Shown here: positions 36,104 through 49,109 of the stretch, piece after piece
How positions within the stretch are numbered: position 1 is the first letter of the stretch
Layout of the letters: each line of letters opens with the position of its first letter
Assembly (NCBI GenBank): GCA_030737835.1
Contig: JAUJYN010000045.1
Coordinates: 291,464-355,463, forward strand
DNA length: 64,000 bases
Source: Acorus gramineus
Lineage: Eukaryota; Streptophyta; Magnoliopsida; Acorales; Acoraceae
Direction: 5' to 3'
Notes under the pieces: model-generated
What the model was told of the DNA's origin: nothing
The model's database searches: none
Seen by the model: the letters and a program-made list of their open reading frames with translations, nothing else
Made by a program: the position numbers and the translations under genes

Positions 36104-38384
36104 TATTATTAATTATAAAAAGTGAGTAATGTCTACTCAATGAGCAAGAAGAAATACATACAAAAAGGTCTTTAATAGAATCTCTCTTTTAGGATTCTAG
36201 CATACATGTAACTAGATTATTTATGATTTATCATATATAAAATTTGTTGTGATTAAGATATAAAATTTGTTCTAGTGATATAATTTTTTTCGTACCAATT
36301 AAAAAAAGATCTAAAATTTGTTGTGATTAAGGATTTACTTAATTAACCTAATTATCTCTTCTAATATTTATACTTGTTCCCCTGTATTTAAAATCTTGCA
36401 TTCCCCACTCAAAGGATAAAATTTAATAACTTAGAAAATAGTTTTTTTTATTTGTGAATATTTTTAATTTTCTTACATTTCTAAGTACAGCTGAGACCTG
36501 GGCCCCAGAAATTAAGCTCTATTTATGAGCCCCAATAGGTGACACTCTCTTATTGGTTCCCTATTTAACTTTTTCTAACAATAAAAAATAACAATGACAA
36601 TACTACCATTCTTATACTTTTAAAAATTGACTCCAACTAACTATCCTAACTGAATCCTACAAAGGCTGGCACCATCAAGACTTAACATGTTTTCAAAAAA
36701 TTTGAATTTTAGGGTTTTAATTTGGGTGAAACCATATGAACGGAAAAAAAAGGACAGATTTGTTCCCACAATCGATACTTCACCATCGCTTTTTTTTTTT
36801 GCGAAATAAACAGGTCGATTGTATCTGGAACACCATCACTGCCTGGTGAAAAAAAAGAACATCATAAAAATAAAAATAACAACCTTAAAAAAATGGGCTG
36901 AAAATCAAATTCAGATACAAGTGTATTTGGAATTTGAATTAACAAACACATTAAAAAAATGGACTGAAATTCAAATTCAGATACAGAATTTGAATTAACA
37001 AATACATATTCCATACAAGTGAATGTGCACTGTATTTGAAAAATCTTGAATCTGAATGAGTCGAATAATGCTGATACAAAGCTAAAAAATATGATGAATG
37101 ACACATTATGCATAATTTACACAAAACACACAATCATAAATGATTGTATAGATCATACTTGGTACACAACAATGTATGTAAATCAAGATACACGCCATGT
37201 ATCTGAATTTAAAATGAAATTCAGATTCAATACATGTCAAACAAAACTAAAAAATATAATCAAAATCAGAAAATCCAAAGAGTCAAAACTGAATCAGAAG
37301 AACTAAAACCTAATACATCTTATTTTGATAAAAAAAAAAATCAAACAAAGCTTTTCATTGGAACTCCAAAAACAAAATACAATTTTTTTACCTACCAAGA
37401 TCATAAAATCTGTCTTTCCAAACTCACTGTCAATTGATCTTCATCCACAGAACTTTCAAAACCCATAACACAAGAAAAAATTGATCATCAATTGATTTTT
37501 CCAAAATCATCGTCAATTGATCTTCAATTGGAAGGGATCACATAAGAAAAAATTTAATGAACAAACGGCATTGATACAATCATTTTAAATTATAACCACC
37601 TCCTCAAAATATGGGGAGCAATAATAGCAAAAATACAATAAAAAGGTATAATGAGTATTGTACATGTGCCAACTCATTGGACTTTTGATGGGGCCTAAAA
37701 TTTGAGGCTTAAAAATCATTATTGTTCTACAGTATCATATAAAGAATTGACATTGTCAATAAAAAATTAGAATTTTATTTGAATATTTATGAATTTTAAA
37801 ATATTTTAGGATTTTTTCTTATTTTATCTTATGCAGCTTAAATAAGAATTTTTTCTACAATTGTTAAAAATAAATTTTTGAAAATATCTTGTAAAATTTA
37901 GGTTACACAAAAAAATCATGTAAAATTTAGGAATGCTAATTTGACAATGATATTACTCATTTTTATTAGGATAATCAAACATACTATCAGTGTTCTGGTA
38001 TGCGGTATGCGGTTTGCGTACGGTTGGGATTCCACACAAGGTATATGTAGTATATGGGAGTATATGCGGTTCTGTAATATTTTATTAAAAAAAATAATTT
38101 ATGGTGATGATAAAGTATAATAAATATAAACATAATCAACAACATTACTAAACATAAATTAAATAATAAAAACAAAGTTTACAAGACATAAAAATAAAAC
38201 AATTAACAAAAACAATCAAACATGAACATTTGTCACCCTTTCACATTAACCTATTATAAAAAAAAAATTAGCCCATGTGAAACTTTCAGCATATTATAAA
38301 ATATAAACCCATGTATCACTTTCACATTAATAACATATTATTAAAAAAAATATAAACTCATGTGTCACTTTCACATTATTAACA
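36104..38384. other. AT-rich spacer, no gene seen
   Basis: Only chance ORFs are present. A short direct repeat at about 36895-37005 (ctgaaaatcaaattcagata / ctgaaattcaaattcagata) and homopolymer runs are the only structure noticed. Confidence 0.45.
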
Positions 38385-38388
38385 TATT

Positions 38389-38415
38389 ATCTATCTATCT
38401 ATCTATCTATATCTA
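38389..38415. repeat. (TATC)n microsatellite
   Basis: A tetranucleotide run leads into 'tctatactacttataaaag', which resembles the 5' end of some plant Helitrons. Confidence 0.75.
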
Positions 38416-38597
38416 TACTACTTATAAAAGTACCAATCCATGAAAAACATTCATTGGACATATTTACCCTTATCAATTCATGAAAAACCATTCCTATCCC
38501 AAATGATATTTCATCATACATATTTACCCTTTCAAATTATTCGTATTTACCATTTTACATTCTTCACAATCAATTACATGATATCATAAATTTTTTA

Positions 38598-38787
38598 ATA
38601 AATTCAATTTCATTTTATATAATTATATAATATATCTACATATATTATATTGTAACGTTTAGAAAATTCTTATATAAAATAGAAGTCCTATGTTTGTAAT
38701 TATTAATAAAAAATATACAAATATGTAAGGGATAAATTCAATTTCATTTTATATAATTATATAATATATCTACATATATTATATTGT
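38598..38787. repeat. Duplicated AT-rich host segment left of the TRIM insertion
   Basis: The segment 38600-38652 ('taaattcaatttcatttta...atattgt') recurs at 38733-38787. The block 38653-38729 ('aacgtttagaaaattc...') recurs after the insertion at about 40864-40940. So an older tandem duplication of about 133 bp was the target of the insertion. Confidence 0.8.
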
Positions 38788-40169
38788 TGTAACGCCCCAG
38801 GCTTACACAGCAAGAAATTGTCCGCTTTGCCCCTAAATGGGCTCACGGGTTTAAAACGCGTCTTGGTGTGTAAGAGCTGTGCTCACATATAAGCACAGAC
38901 TATCTCCTCCCATTAGGCGATGTGGGACTAAACACCCTCACCCTCACCCAATCCATGGGCCTCTTGGGACTCTTGGGCCTGGGCCAGGCGTCACAATCAC
39001 CCCCTCTAATAGGCCACACGTCCTCGTGTGGGGCCACCCACACCCACCATCGCGTAATGGACAGGCTCTGATACCAATTGTAACGCCCCAGGCTTACACA
39101 GCAAGAAATTGTCCGCTTTGCCCCTAAATGGGCTCACGGGTTTAAAACGCGTCTTGGTGTGTAAGAGCTGTGCTCACATATAAGCACAGACTATCTCCTC
39201 CCATTAGGCGATGTGGGACTAAACACCCTCACCCTCACCCAATCCATGGGCCTCTTGGGACTCTTGGGCCTGGGTCAGGCGTCTCTGATACTAATTGTAA
39301 CGCCTCAGGCTTACATAGCAAGAAATTGTCCGCTTTGCCTCTAAATGGGCTCACGGGTTTAAAACGCGTCTTGGTGTGTAAGAGCTGTGCTCACATATAA
39401 GCACAGACTATCTCCTCCCATTAGGCGATGTGGGACTAAACACCCTCACCCTCACCCAATCCATGGGCCTCTTGGGACTCTTGGGCCTGGGCCAGGCGTC
39501 ACAATCACCCCCTCTAATAGGCCACACGTCCTCGTGTGGGGCCACCCACACCCACCATCGCGAAATGGACAGGCTCTGATACCAATTGTAACGCCCCAGG
39601 CTTACACAGCAAGAAATTGTCCGCTTTGCCCCTAAATGGGCTCACGGGTTTAAAACGCGTCTTGGTGTGTAAGAGCTGTGCTCACATATAAGCACAGACT
39701 ATCTCCTCCCATTAGGCGATGTGGGACTAAACACCCTCACCCTCACCCAATCCATGGGCCTCTTGGGACTCTTGGGCCTGGGCCAGGCGTCACAATCACC
39801 CCCTCTAATAGGCCACACGTCCTCGTGTGGGGCTACCCACACCCACCATCGCGAAATGGACAGGCTCTGATACCAATTGTAACGCCCCAGGCTTACACAG
39901 TAAGAAATTGTCCGCTTTGCCCCTAAATGGGCTCACGGGTTTAAAACGCGTCTTGGTGTGTAAGAGCTGTGCTCACATATAAGCACAGACTATCTCCTCC
40001 CATTAGGCGATGTGGGACTAAACACCCTCACCCTCACCCAATCCAGGGGCCTCTTGGGACTCTTGGGCTTGATCCAGGAGTCACAATAACCCCCTCTAAT
40101 AGGCCACACGTCCTCGTGTGGGGCCACTCACACCCACCATCGCGAAATGGACAGGCTCTGATACCATTC
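38788..40169 (-). mobile_element. Tandem array of TRIM elements (LTR kin), five units
   Basis: Five head-to-tail units, most of them 291 bp and one shorter, each read on the minus strand. A unit is an LTR of about 208 bp, which starts TGTGACGCC and ends GGGGCGTTACA, then an internal piece of about 83 bp. The internal piece starts, two bases after the LTR, with TGGTATCAGAGCC, the initiator-tRNA-Met primer site. It ends in a purine-rich tract (agagggggtg) before the next LTR. There is no coding capacity, as is normal for TRIMs, so it depends on other elements. The units are very alike, which points to recent spread by unequal exchange between LTRs. A related single LTR is at 57901-58667. Confidence 0.88.
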
Positions 40170-40858
40170 TGTGACGCCCCCAAATCCACGACTCCGTTTT
40201 GAAGTGTGAAATCCGGGTGCGTTAACTAAATTCCTCGAATCTCAGAGTTCTATATATATATATAGATATATTTTTCATCCAGAGAACATACAAATACATC
40301 ACCATAATTATACATATATTGTCAACGCTAAAATCCAACACAAATTCAATATACATCGAAAACAACTTAATTTATATATCCACACTATCATACATATGGG
40401 TCCTCTACATGCCAAAGAAATGACCAACACCTTTTACACAAGTCTAGTGCTCCGAAAATAAAATACGAGCTTCAACCTCCAACACCTTAACGAGATCGAC
40501 AACCTTTCAGATTAACTGTTGGTGGTTGTCGATCTCGTTAAGGCGTTGGAGTTTGAAGCTCGTATTTTATTTTCGGAGCACTAGACTTGTGTAAAAGGTG
40601 TTGGTCATTTCTTTGGCATGTAGAGGACCCATATGTATGATAGTGTGGATATATAAATTAAGTTGTTTTCGATGTATATTGAATTTGTGTTGGATTTTAG
40701 CGTTGACAATATATGTATAATTATGGTGATGTATTTGTATGTTCTCTGGATGAAAAATATATCTATATATATATATAGAACTCTGAGATTCGAGGAATTT
40801 AGTTAACGCACCCGGATTTCACACTTCAAAACGGAGTCGTGGATTTGGGGGCGTCACA
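40170..40858. repeat. Near-perfect palindrome, 335-bp arms with a 19-bp centre
   Basis: Arms 40170-40504 and 40524-40858 are inverse copies with only two mismatches seen, both near the centre. Each arm begins at its outer end with TGTGACGCCCCCAAATCC, an LTR-like start. The right outer end is the CA terminus of the whole insertion. The centre is tttcagattaactgttggt. The arms look like facing LTR fragments of a different family from the TRIM array. Transcription in either direction would give a long hairpin RNA. Confidence 0.92.
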
Positions 40859-40991
40859 ATTGTAACGTTTAGAAAATCCTTATATAAAATAGAAGTCCTA
40901 TGTTTGTAATTATTAATAAAAAAAATATACAAATATGTAAGGGAGATAAAATTGAACCAAAAATTAATATATACCCTTTCAATTACATGTT

Positions 40992-41260
40992 GTTTACCCT
41001 TAACAATTCATGAAAATCTATTCCTATCGAAAATTATTTTTGATTAGACATATTTACCTTTTCAAATTATTCCAATCTAAATTATAAAAAAACCGTAATA
41101 TATGTTATATTACATGCACATTTTTGTTTACCCTTAACAATTCATGAAAATCTATTCCTATCAAAAATTATTTTTGATCAGACATATTTACCCTTTCAAA
41201 TTATTCTAATCTAAATTATAAAAAAACTGTAATATATGTTATATTACATGCACATTTTTA
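40992..41260. repeat. Two-copy tandem repeat, period 134 bp
   Basis: Copies start gtttacccttaacaattcat at 40992 and 41126 and are nearly identical. A partial third copy of the right half lies at about 41345-41400, and a diverged one at about 38450-38540. Confidence 0.8.
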
Positions 41261-44200
41261 TCCTTATATATTTTTGAGAGATTTAATAAATAATGACAAT
41301 CTATCAAATTATAAATTGTATCGTGAAGTTTATGTTTAAATCAATGTATCTAAATTATTACAAAATCCTAATATATATTATATTACATGCACATGTTACC
41401 ATATTAACCTATATATATTTAATGATCGACGAAGACACTGTTAATTTTGAAAATTTTCAATACAAAACCAGGGCATCCCCTTTAATTGTTTGGCTTCTCA
41501 TCTTTCCCCCTCATAAAACCTTCGGCTTCATTCCCTAGCCATTAAATCCCACCGTTAAAACCCCTCATCTTCTCCGACATGTCAATCGACGCCCTTCCAG
41601 AAACGGTCGCATTCATTCGCACGACATTGAGGAGCTCCACCGGCAAAGCACGATCATCCCCGTCCCTATTTATGTGGATCCATCGTCGATCTCTCCTTTC
41701 TGTAAAAAAAAAAAAATATGCCATTACGAAGGTTCGGTCAGTATATATCATGCACACTTTGATTCACAAATGTTAATTTTTTTCATTTAATCCCCCTTTT
41801 TTGGTTTATTTTGGTTGTTCTTTAATTTTTTTTTAATGGTCTTCTCATCGTTATGTATGAGGAAAAAAATTATGTTCTTCCACTCATTGTTTATTATAGG
41901 TACAGTTAGACTTCACTTCGTCATTCTCTGTCATATTTATTTTTTTGTATGTATTTTTTATGGGCTACTCATTGTTATGTATGAGGAAAAAAAATTTGTT
42001 CTTCAACTCTGTATTTTTTTTAAAATAATGTTCTGCTTTTTTTTTGTTATAGGTTCATATATTTAATAATGTTTTTTTTTTTTATTTCACTTCTTCATTC
42101 ACTTCATTATTTCTTTCTCTGTTGCTGCTCAAGTGAAACAAGACACATCATAGTGAGAGATGTTCTTAACTAGGAATTAAATATCAATATAGCCAAAACC
42201 TTCAACCCTAATGATTTACAACAACATTCCAATGCTGTGCTATAGTATTAAGTTTTCATTTACATTCGTCTGTGGCAAGATTATCATGTTATGAATTTTT
42301 TTTACCCTTCTTAATCAATGTTTGCAATTTTTCTTCTTATTCTTGCATCTTGTCTTTCATTCTTAGTTGTAACACAAAAGTGAAAATAAGAAATCTAATA
42401 CAAAATATATTGTTTTGCTCTTAACAGATTCTTCTTCGTTTCTCTATTGTGGTTGGACGTAGGACAGGTGTGCATATTGTGGTGAGTGCCTTGATTAAAA
42501 TAATGTTTGCTTACATCATTTTTTCGTATTGCAACTATGAGTTATTTGAATATTCATTTTTTGTTGGATGAAGATTTTTGAATTTTTTTTTATATTTTTT
42601 GCAATGTGATTTTCATGAATTTCAGCTCAGGCAAGTGAGAAGATTGGTCTTTTGCTTTTGCTTGTAATTAAAATTTCACTTTTATCTGTGTTATTTAAAT
42701 TTGTATTTTATAATTTAGTTTAAGTAACACATCCATATACATGCAAATTCCTGCTGTAAATGATCAGAGGTGAAGCTTTTTATGTATAATATATACAGCT
42801 AATACGGGGGATTCCTTTTGGAGGAAAGATAATTTCATTAAAGCATGCTATGGGACTGAAATTGTGCTATATACCCTTAACCTTCAACTTTCATAATTTG
42901 TTTACCATCCAAATGTTGTGCTATAGTATTAAGTTTTCATTTACATTCGTCTGTTGGCAAAGGAGGATAACTTTATTTTGGGTTTGGTGGAGTTAATGCC
43001 AAAACTGGCTTTTAAATTTTTAGTTTCTTTTAGTTAATCCAGCATTTAGACTTTTTTTCCTTCTTTCTGAAGTTTGGTTAATTGTTATGCTTCTCTTGAT
43101 TTAAAAACTATCTAGGAAAAGTTTAGCCCTCTATATTTTGAGTCTGTTAAGAAGTATTTGATTTTTGTATTAGTCTCTTTATATTTTTTTTAGTTATATG
43201 AGTTTAGTTATACTCATTCTGTGGATGTGTTTGAAGGCTACTTTAGGCTTGTCATTAAATATTTATATGTTCTGTGTGTCATCAGTGTCTTTTGTAGCAA
43301 CTACAATCCTTATGAAAATTATATATATAAGGTTTGAAGTTTAAAATATTTTTAAAAAATGACTCACTATTGTGTTTTCAGTTTTCTCTTAGTTGTTGTG
43401 GCTAATTAAAATTGAAACTTTTTAGGCTTTACTTGAGGTTACACGGTGTTTCCAACTTTTTCTCTACCTCTTCATTTGAAATGTTGATCTCTCCGGTGTT
43501 TCCAACTTGAAAGATTGATGATGGTTTAGGATAGGCCTCCTCTAACAATAAACAGAAGAGGTCTCTTTTACAATAGATTGAGGAACTACCACCATTGCCA
43601 CTGCTTGTATAGCTTTGGAATTGTTTTTCCATCTCTTCAGTTCAGGATTCCTTTTATACGTTTCCTACCTACATAGGGAAAGTTAAAAGAAGCAAAAAAA
43701 GAATAGAAAAGCCATCACCTCTGACATACTGAGACCATCTCATGGATACCAATTCAACACTTCATCCAAAAACAAAACTGGCCCATGTCAATAAATTGAA
43801 CAACCGTTAAGCATTCTTATAGTCCAAAAAATTCAAATGGATTCTTATAGTCCAAATGGATACTAACCAAGAAATCTCCTGCATGTATATAGTTCCCATA
43901 TCCATTGACTGACCCATCTCTACTTCCAGCTGTTTCACAATGAACTCTTTTTCCCTGCCAATCTCCTTTTTTGTGGCACCATTGGCGATAGAGCAAATTT
44001 CTGATAAAAAAACTACAATAAGATGATAGAATGACAAGTAGTTGCAATTAAAAAAAAAAGGCTCTTGTCGACAGGCTATGTACAAGCATCCAGCATGTGG
44101 ATTTCATTTTTACAAGGCTATGTACAGGCTCTTGTAGAATGATTCTGTCTTATTTTCTTCCTTTGTGGATTTCATATTCCCTACCCTCTCATCTCCATCT

Positions 44201-45991
44201 TACTTCGCGTACCTTAATATAGCAAAAAAAAGGCCATGTGAAACATAAACACAATTATCAGTTATTCTTCTACTATCCTTGCTTTCATTTGTAGACACAA
44301 CGTGATGACAGTATTAGTTTATGTCAATTCTTGTTGTTTCATCATCAGCACAGAAAAATTCATCTAATAAGAGATTAAATTTTCCTAAATGTGCTGGGCG
44401 GTTTAGAATTGCTAAACTGAGACTTTTTACCCCCTTTTCTGGGGAAAGGGTGGTGTCATCAAGTTTTATCACAGAAAACTGCTATAACTTCATTGCATAG
44501 AGAAAAGGAAAAACAATGAGGATAGACAATTTTTTTTTTGGGTGGGGGGGACTGTTTAGACCACAAGGACACCAGACGTATAAAACTCAGGACCCATGAT
44601 CCTGCAGCAAAAAAAAAGGACATGTTAAGACACCTCATTCAACATAGAATCTGCTCTCTCTCTCTTTCTCTCTCTCTAAATAGAAATCGTGTCAGCCTTG
44701 AGAATGAATTTGGGCTAGCCCCTGAGGAAGCATATAATTGGGTACTGAGTGTTTTCAATGTAGAGATCTCTGATCTCAAAGACCTCCTCATTTCTGGAAA
44801 CCACAATACTCAGCGAACAGTCCTTTCAAAGGAGAGTTGTGCCCCCACTTTTTTCTCCCTTTTCATATCAATGCCGACAGAATGGAGCAAACCCAAAAGT
44901 TCCACCACCTCCTCAGATGCAACCTCATACCAATGCTGACAGATTGCTAAACTGACACCTTACCACATATAATGTTTGTTTATGCATCATACCTGGTGCT
45001 GTTGTTTGGGTTTTTTTTTCCCTTAAGGGCTCTTTCAATTTTTGAAATGGGTTTCTAAAAGATGAATTCTTGGTGAAGGCTTATGCATGAAGTAGGTTTA
45101 GTGAATGCCTTTAGAAACATTTGTGTGAGCTTTTGTGTTTTCTTATTTTCAGCAGAATCTTTGTGACTATTTTTTTGGCTAACGCATCTTTGTGACACAT
45201 TATGTAATTGTTCATTGCACTTGAGGATCACACTTCCGTACCTGTGGTTTCACCAGTCTATCAAAACATGTATCTCTAGCCATTTATCATAGGGTAATTT
45301 TGTGAAGAATGAAAAAGAAAAAATCTGGTTCATTCTCTTGGAGCAAAGCAGAATTTGTTATTCAAAGCATGATTTTTTTCCAATATTCTGATTTACATTC
45401 ACGAGAAGGTGCCATTGAAAGTTTATTGGATTGTTTTGGTCTTCCTATGATTCTTTTCTATATTTTATTTGTTTGAACAGCAAAATTAGATTTGTTCCAT
45501 TAAAAACTAGATTAATTTCTGCAAATTCATTCACTTATTTTGGGATAGCTGATGGCCTGCCTGTGTTGACATTGTAAATGCTCCCATAGTTCACCTTTAA
45601 ATGTTAGATCCTCTTGGGTTTTCTTATGCCGGTGGAACAATTAATTTAACAAGCAAATTTTTATGAGACTTGTCTTCTGTTGGTGTAAACTTCTTGTATA
45701 ATCTGTCACAGTTTCCGTACTTTAGAATTTGACTCTACTTTAGAATTGTAGTTTCTAAACTCTCTTTCCCTTCATTTATATCTAACTACTTTTTGGAAAC
45801 ATTGCATTTTATTTAACTACTATGTTTATTTTCTATTTCCCAATAACATAAGACGACATACATCAATAGTATTGTATTGTAGTATTGTATTTTTGGGTTG
45901 TGTAACATTTATTACCTCATTTTTATGGTCATCTAAAGTTGATATGAACAGTGATTTTTAAAAAAAAATTATTAGACAAGAGGGTGAAAAA
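41261..45991. other. Gene-poor stretch, no supported coding region
   Basis: Chance ORFs only. A direct repeat of about 45 bp (gtgctatagtattaagtttt...cattcgtctgt) occurs at about 42236 and again at about 42915. Minus-strand pieces at 43429-43632 and 43807-44085 have protein-like composition but no recognised family. The pyrimidine/T-rich sequence with (TC)n at 44655-44677 has no clear role. The stretch may be part of the element that carries the RPA1-like gene. Confidence 0.4.
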
Positions 45992-48638
45992 ATGACGTAT
46001 GCTCGTGAAGATTTGATTGGTCATCCTACACCGTTAAATGCTCTGAAATTTTATGACAAGATATGGAATATTAAGGTCCGAGTTATAAGACGAGGATCTA
46101 TAGAAACATACAACAACCAAAAAGGGTCTGGGGAGATATGGAAAGTGATCGTAATAGATGATGAGGTTAGTAATGTGTACATGGTTTTATGTTTTCATTA
46201 CAATTTCATTTTTTAAAGTTTTTTCAACTAACATGTACAGGGGACTAGAATGCAAGCAATAATGTTCAAAGAGGCGATCTCAAAATTCAATGCATTGCTG
46301 TTAAAAGATAAGACGTACTATATTTCTAACGGAATGGTCAAACCAGTTCACCCAAATTATGCCTATGTTAACAAAATGGAGCTATCACTCACAATTCATA
46401 CACACATTGAGGAATTGGAAAGCGATTTGATTTTTCAAAAATCGATATATGATTTCACACCATTGAAGAACATTATTCAGAGTCGAAAAGTGGACGAGCA
46501 ATTTGGTATGTATACTAAAACTTTTAAAATACAATAAATAGTTTATTTAATATTCAAACATGAAGACTATTAATAATTGCTGTGTATTTCATGCAGACAC
46601 TATAGCTTTTGTGCTAAATGTGAGGACTACATATAGAATGGGGAAAGATAAGGAACGTCCACCAACAAGAGTTTGAGAAATTATCATTAAAGATATAGAG
46701 TAGAATCCTATGAAACTTCATGTTATTATCATGTAACATATGTATACAACAAGTAAATAATGTTTTTCTTTCATTGGTACCAACCAACAGGTCAGAATCA
46801 ATTAAACTCAGATTGTGGGGTGACCTCGCTGACAATGAAGGAAAAGAATTAGAGGAATTGATCGCAGACAATCCTATAATTGCAATTTCAAGAGCAAAGG
46901 CTACCATGTCCGATGGTAATACACTCTACTTGGCCTTACGCTTAACTATGCCTAATAACAGACATACCTACTCATTAAGTTTATAAATTAGCTTAGAAGA
47001 CAAATGAATATAAGCTTCATAATGGAAGCTATACAATAAGACTTCTCAACATTTAAATGAATAAACTGAATCAGATCTTAATTACATGCAAAAACATTAT
47101 ATGGCATCTCAATAATAAACTACAAAAAAATATCTACCAAAATATTCCTTTATAGTATTGCTTCCTATTAATAAAGTATGAGGAATTTAAATTTCATTTC
47201 AGTACTCCAGTTTCATATGGAACGGGATAAAATAAAATTATATATAAATTTAGAAGAATACAGGTTTAAGTAATGTTAATTTGACATCAAATTACTATAT
47301 GAGCTTATATTAGTTATAGTTTGATGTATATTACTATATGACCTTATATTACTTTGATGTATATTGTTGTTTACTAATTCATATTTTAAACATGTGCGTT
47401 GCACAAAAAAGGCATTATTGTCCATTAACCTTCAAAAAGCATATTTGCAACTGTATGTGTTGTTCCAACAGAGTTTGTTCTTTCTATTAACACATATTTC
47501 ATCACAATTGTACTGGATCATATCAGCGATTTGATACCGGTTCATGTTCTTTTTTAAAATTATTTATTATTTTGTATAACAAAATACAATTTTCATCCAG
47601 GTGAATTTTGTATCAACTCAGGAATACCTACAACAATTGAAATCAACCCATCAATTCAACAAGCTAATGAGCTCAGACAACGGTATCATATGGATTTTAT
47701 TACACAATTTTATTGGTTTTCTGAGATTTATTGGTTTTCAAAGATTTCTTAAGTTATATTATGCAATCAAATTATTAACATCATAATAAACAGTTTCATA
47801 TCTTTGAAGAAAAGTGGGGACCACAAATTTTTTCTCTTGCCCACAAAGACGGTGAGAGATACCACTGAAATGACAATCGATCAAATCATCCGTGAAGGCA
47901 CATCTCAAGTCAAGGTATATATGAATTATAAAACATAAACACACACATATATATAACAGGTGTATTGTACAAATGAAATAATTATTATGAATAATTAACT
48001 TTTCAAAGTTAATTGAAATTGCAGACTACTTTCTGCTCATTCCAAGCAAACATCATGAGCATTGAAAACAAAAGGGAACCATATTACAATGCATGCAAGA
48101 AATGTTATAGTAAGGTTGACATGAAAGAAGGCGCAGTATAATGCTATAAATGTAAAAAAATTGATGTCGAATGCAATCAAAGGTACGTATTATAGAATAA
48201 ATAGCTATACTACTCATATGACAACTTATTACTTCCGTTGATTTCAGGTACATCTTGAAGCTTATCGTAACTGATGGTGAACAAAGTATTAAGATTACCA
48301 TTTTTGATGATTCAGAGATGTTAATTGGTTGTCCAGTCTCAGAATATATGAGCATGAATGGGGAGGTACGGTGAGCAATTAATTACAAATTTTGAAATAG
48401 TTCAATCACTAAATACATTCTTATGTTATTACAGAAAGACATGCAATCCAAATTTAATAGGAATTTGATCTCGTGCGTCGGGAAGAAATATGAGTTCTAC
48501 ACAAAAGCCAATAAAATAAGTGAGGATGACAGAGCTATGGGACGTTGGATTGCTCAATATATAGAGCGTATCGATGACGTAGAAGATGAAGACATCAACA
48601 AGGACGATGGATGCCAAAACAAAAGAAGAAAATTATAA
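45992..48638 (+). pseudogene. Replication protein A large subunit-like gene (RPA1), broken; probable Helitron cargo
   Basis: Nine likely exons: 45992-46165, 46241-46505, 46597 to about 46699, 46791-46915, 47601 to about 47682, about 47846-47914, 48025-48182, 48248-48365, 48435-48638. The product reads as RPA70-type OB folds: FYDKIWNIKVRVIRRG, GTRMQAIMFKEAISKF, a middle fold with RLWGDLADNEGKELEEL, and the C-terminal fold with a CKKC...CYKC zinc ribbon and ILKLIVTDGEQSIKITIFDD. It ends in a basic tail, NKRRKL. RPA binds single-stranded DNA during replication. Plant Helitrons often carry such paralogues. In-frame stops lie in the third exon (after PPTRV, consistent with CGA to TGA) and inside the zinc ribbon (after EGAV). 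No Rep/helicase partner is seen in the window. Confidence 0.8.
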
Positions 48639-49109
48639 TATCAAAATATCATCGCTCTTACTCTTGTTTTTATGTTTACTTGTTTCACTTAATAAGGAAG
48701 ACTTTTCAGAGTTTATGTTTTAATGAGTGTTGTATGTTTATGAACATTTGTCATTTCAATTGTTTAACGTATAGCTGATGTTATACATTTGAGGATGTCA
48801 AATGTTTGGAAAAATTATAATCCATGGTGCCTATTCATGTACTATTTAATATTATATGGTAAGTAATATTGTTTAATAGATTGTTTTTTTGAAGGGGGGA
48901 GGAATGGAACCCCCCTTCAATTTTTTTTTTAATTTATAAATCCTTTTAGTTTTTTTTATAGGTCCTTTAAATTTTTTTTGTGGATGATTGATTTAATCAT
49001 GGGCTCCACATATGAAATTCCCTAAACAGCAACAACTCACAACTAAAAAATAAATAAAAATAATAATAATCTATTATCCATATAAATCATCCATGTATAT
49101 GATGTGCCC

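Noticed and set aside
38788-40169. Regular direct repeats that might suggest CRISPR or satellite DNA
   Set aside because: The 291-bp units have LTR ends and a tRNA-Met primer site, and the host is a plant, so this is a TRIM array.
38879-40202. Repeated 76-82-codon ORFs, one per unit
   Set aside because: They lie in the TRIM LTR and internal region, start at the same base in each unit, and have no domain. TRIMs are noncoding.
43429-44085. Minus-strand protein-like pieces (EKQFQSYTSSGNGG..., [15 protein letters not shown]...)
   Set aside because: No family is recognised and no convincing splice links were found, so no gene is called.
44538-44939. 133-codon plus-strand ORF
   Set aside because: It includes a poly-G start and a (TC)n Ser-Leu run, with no domain or splice context; it is taken as chance.
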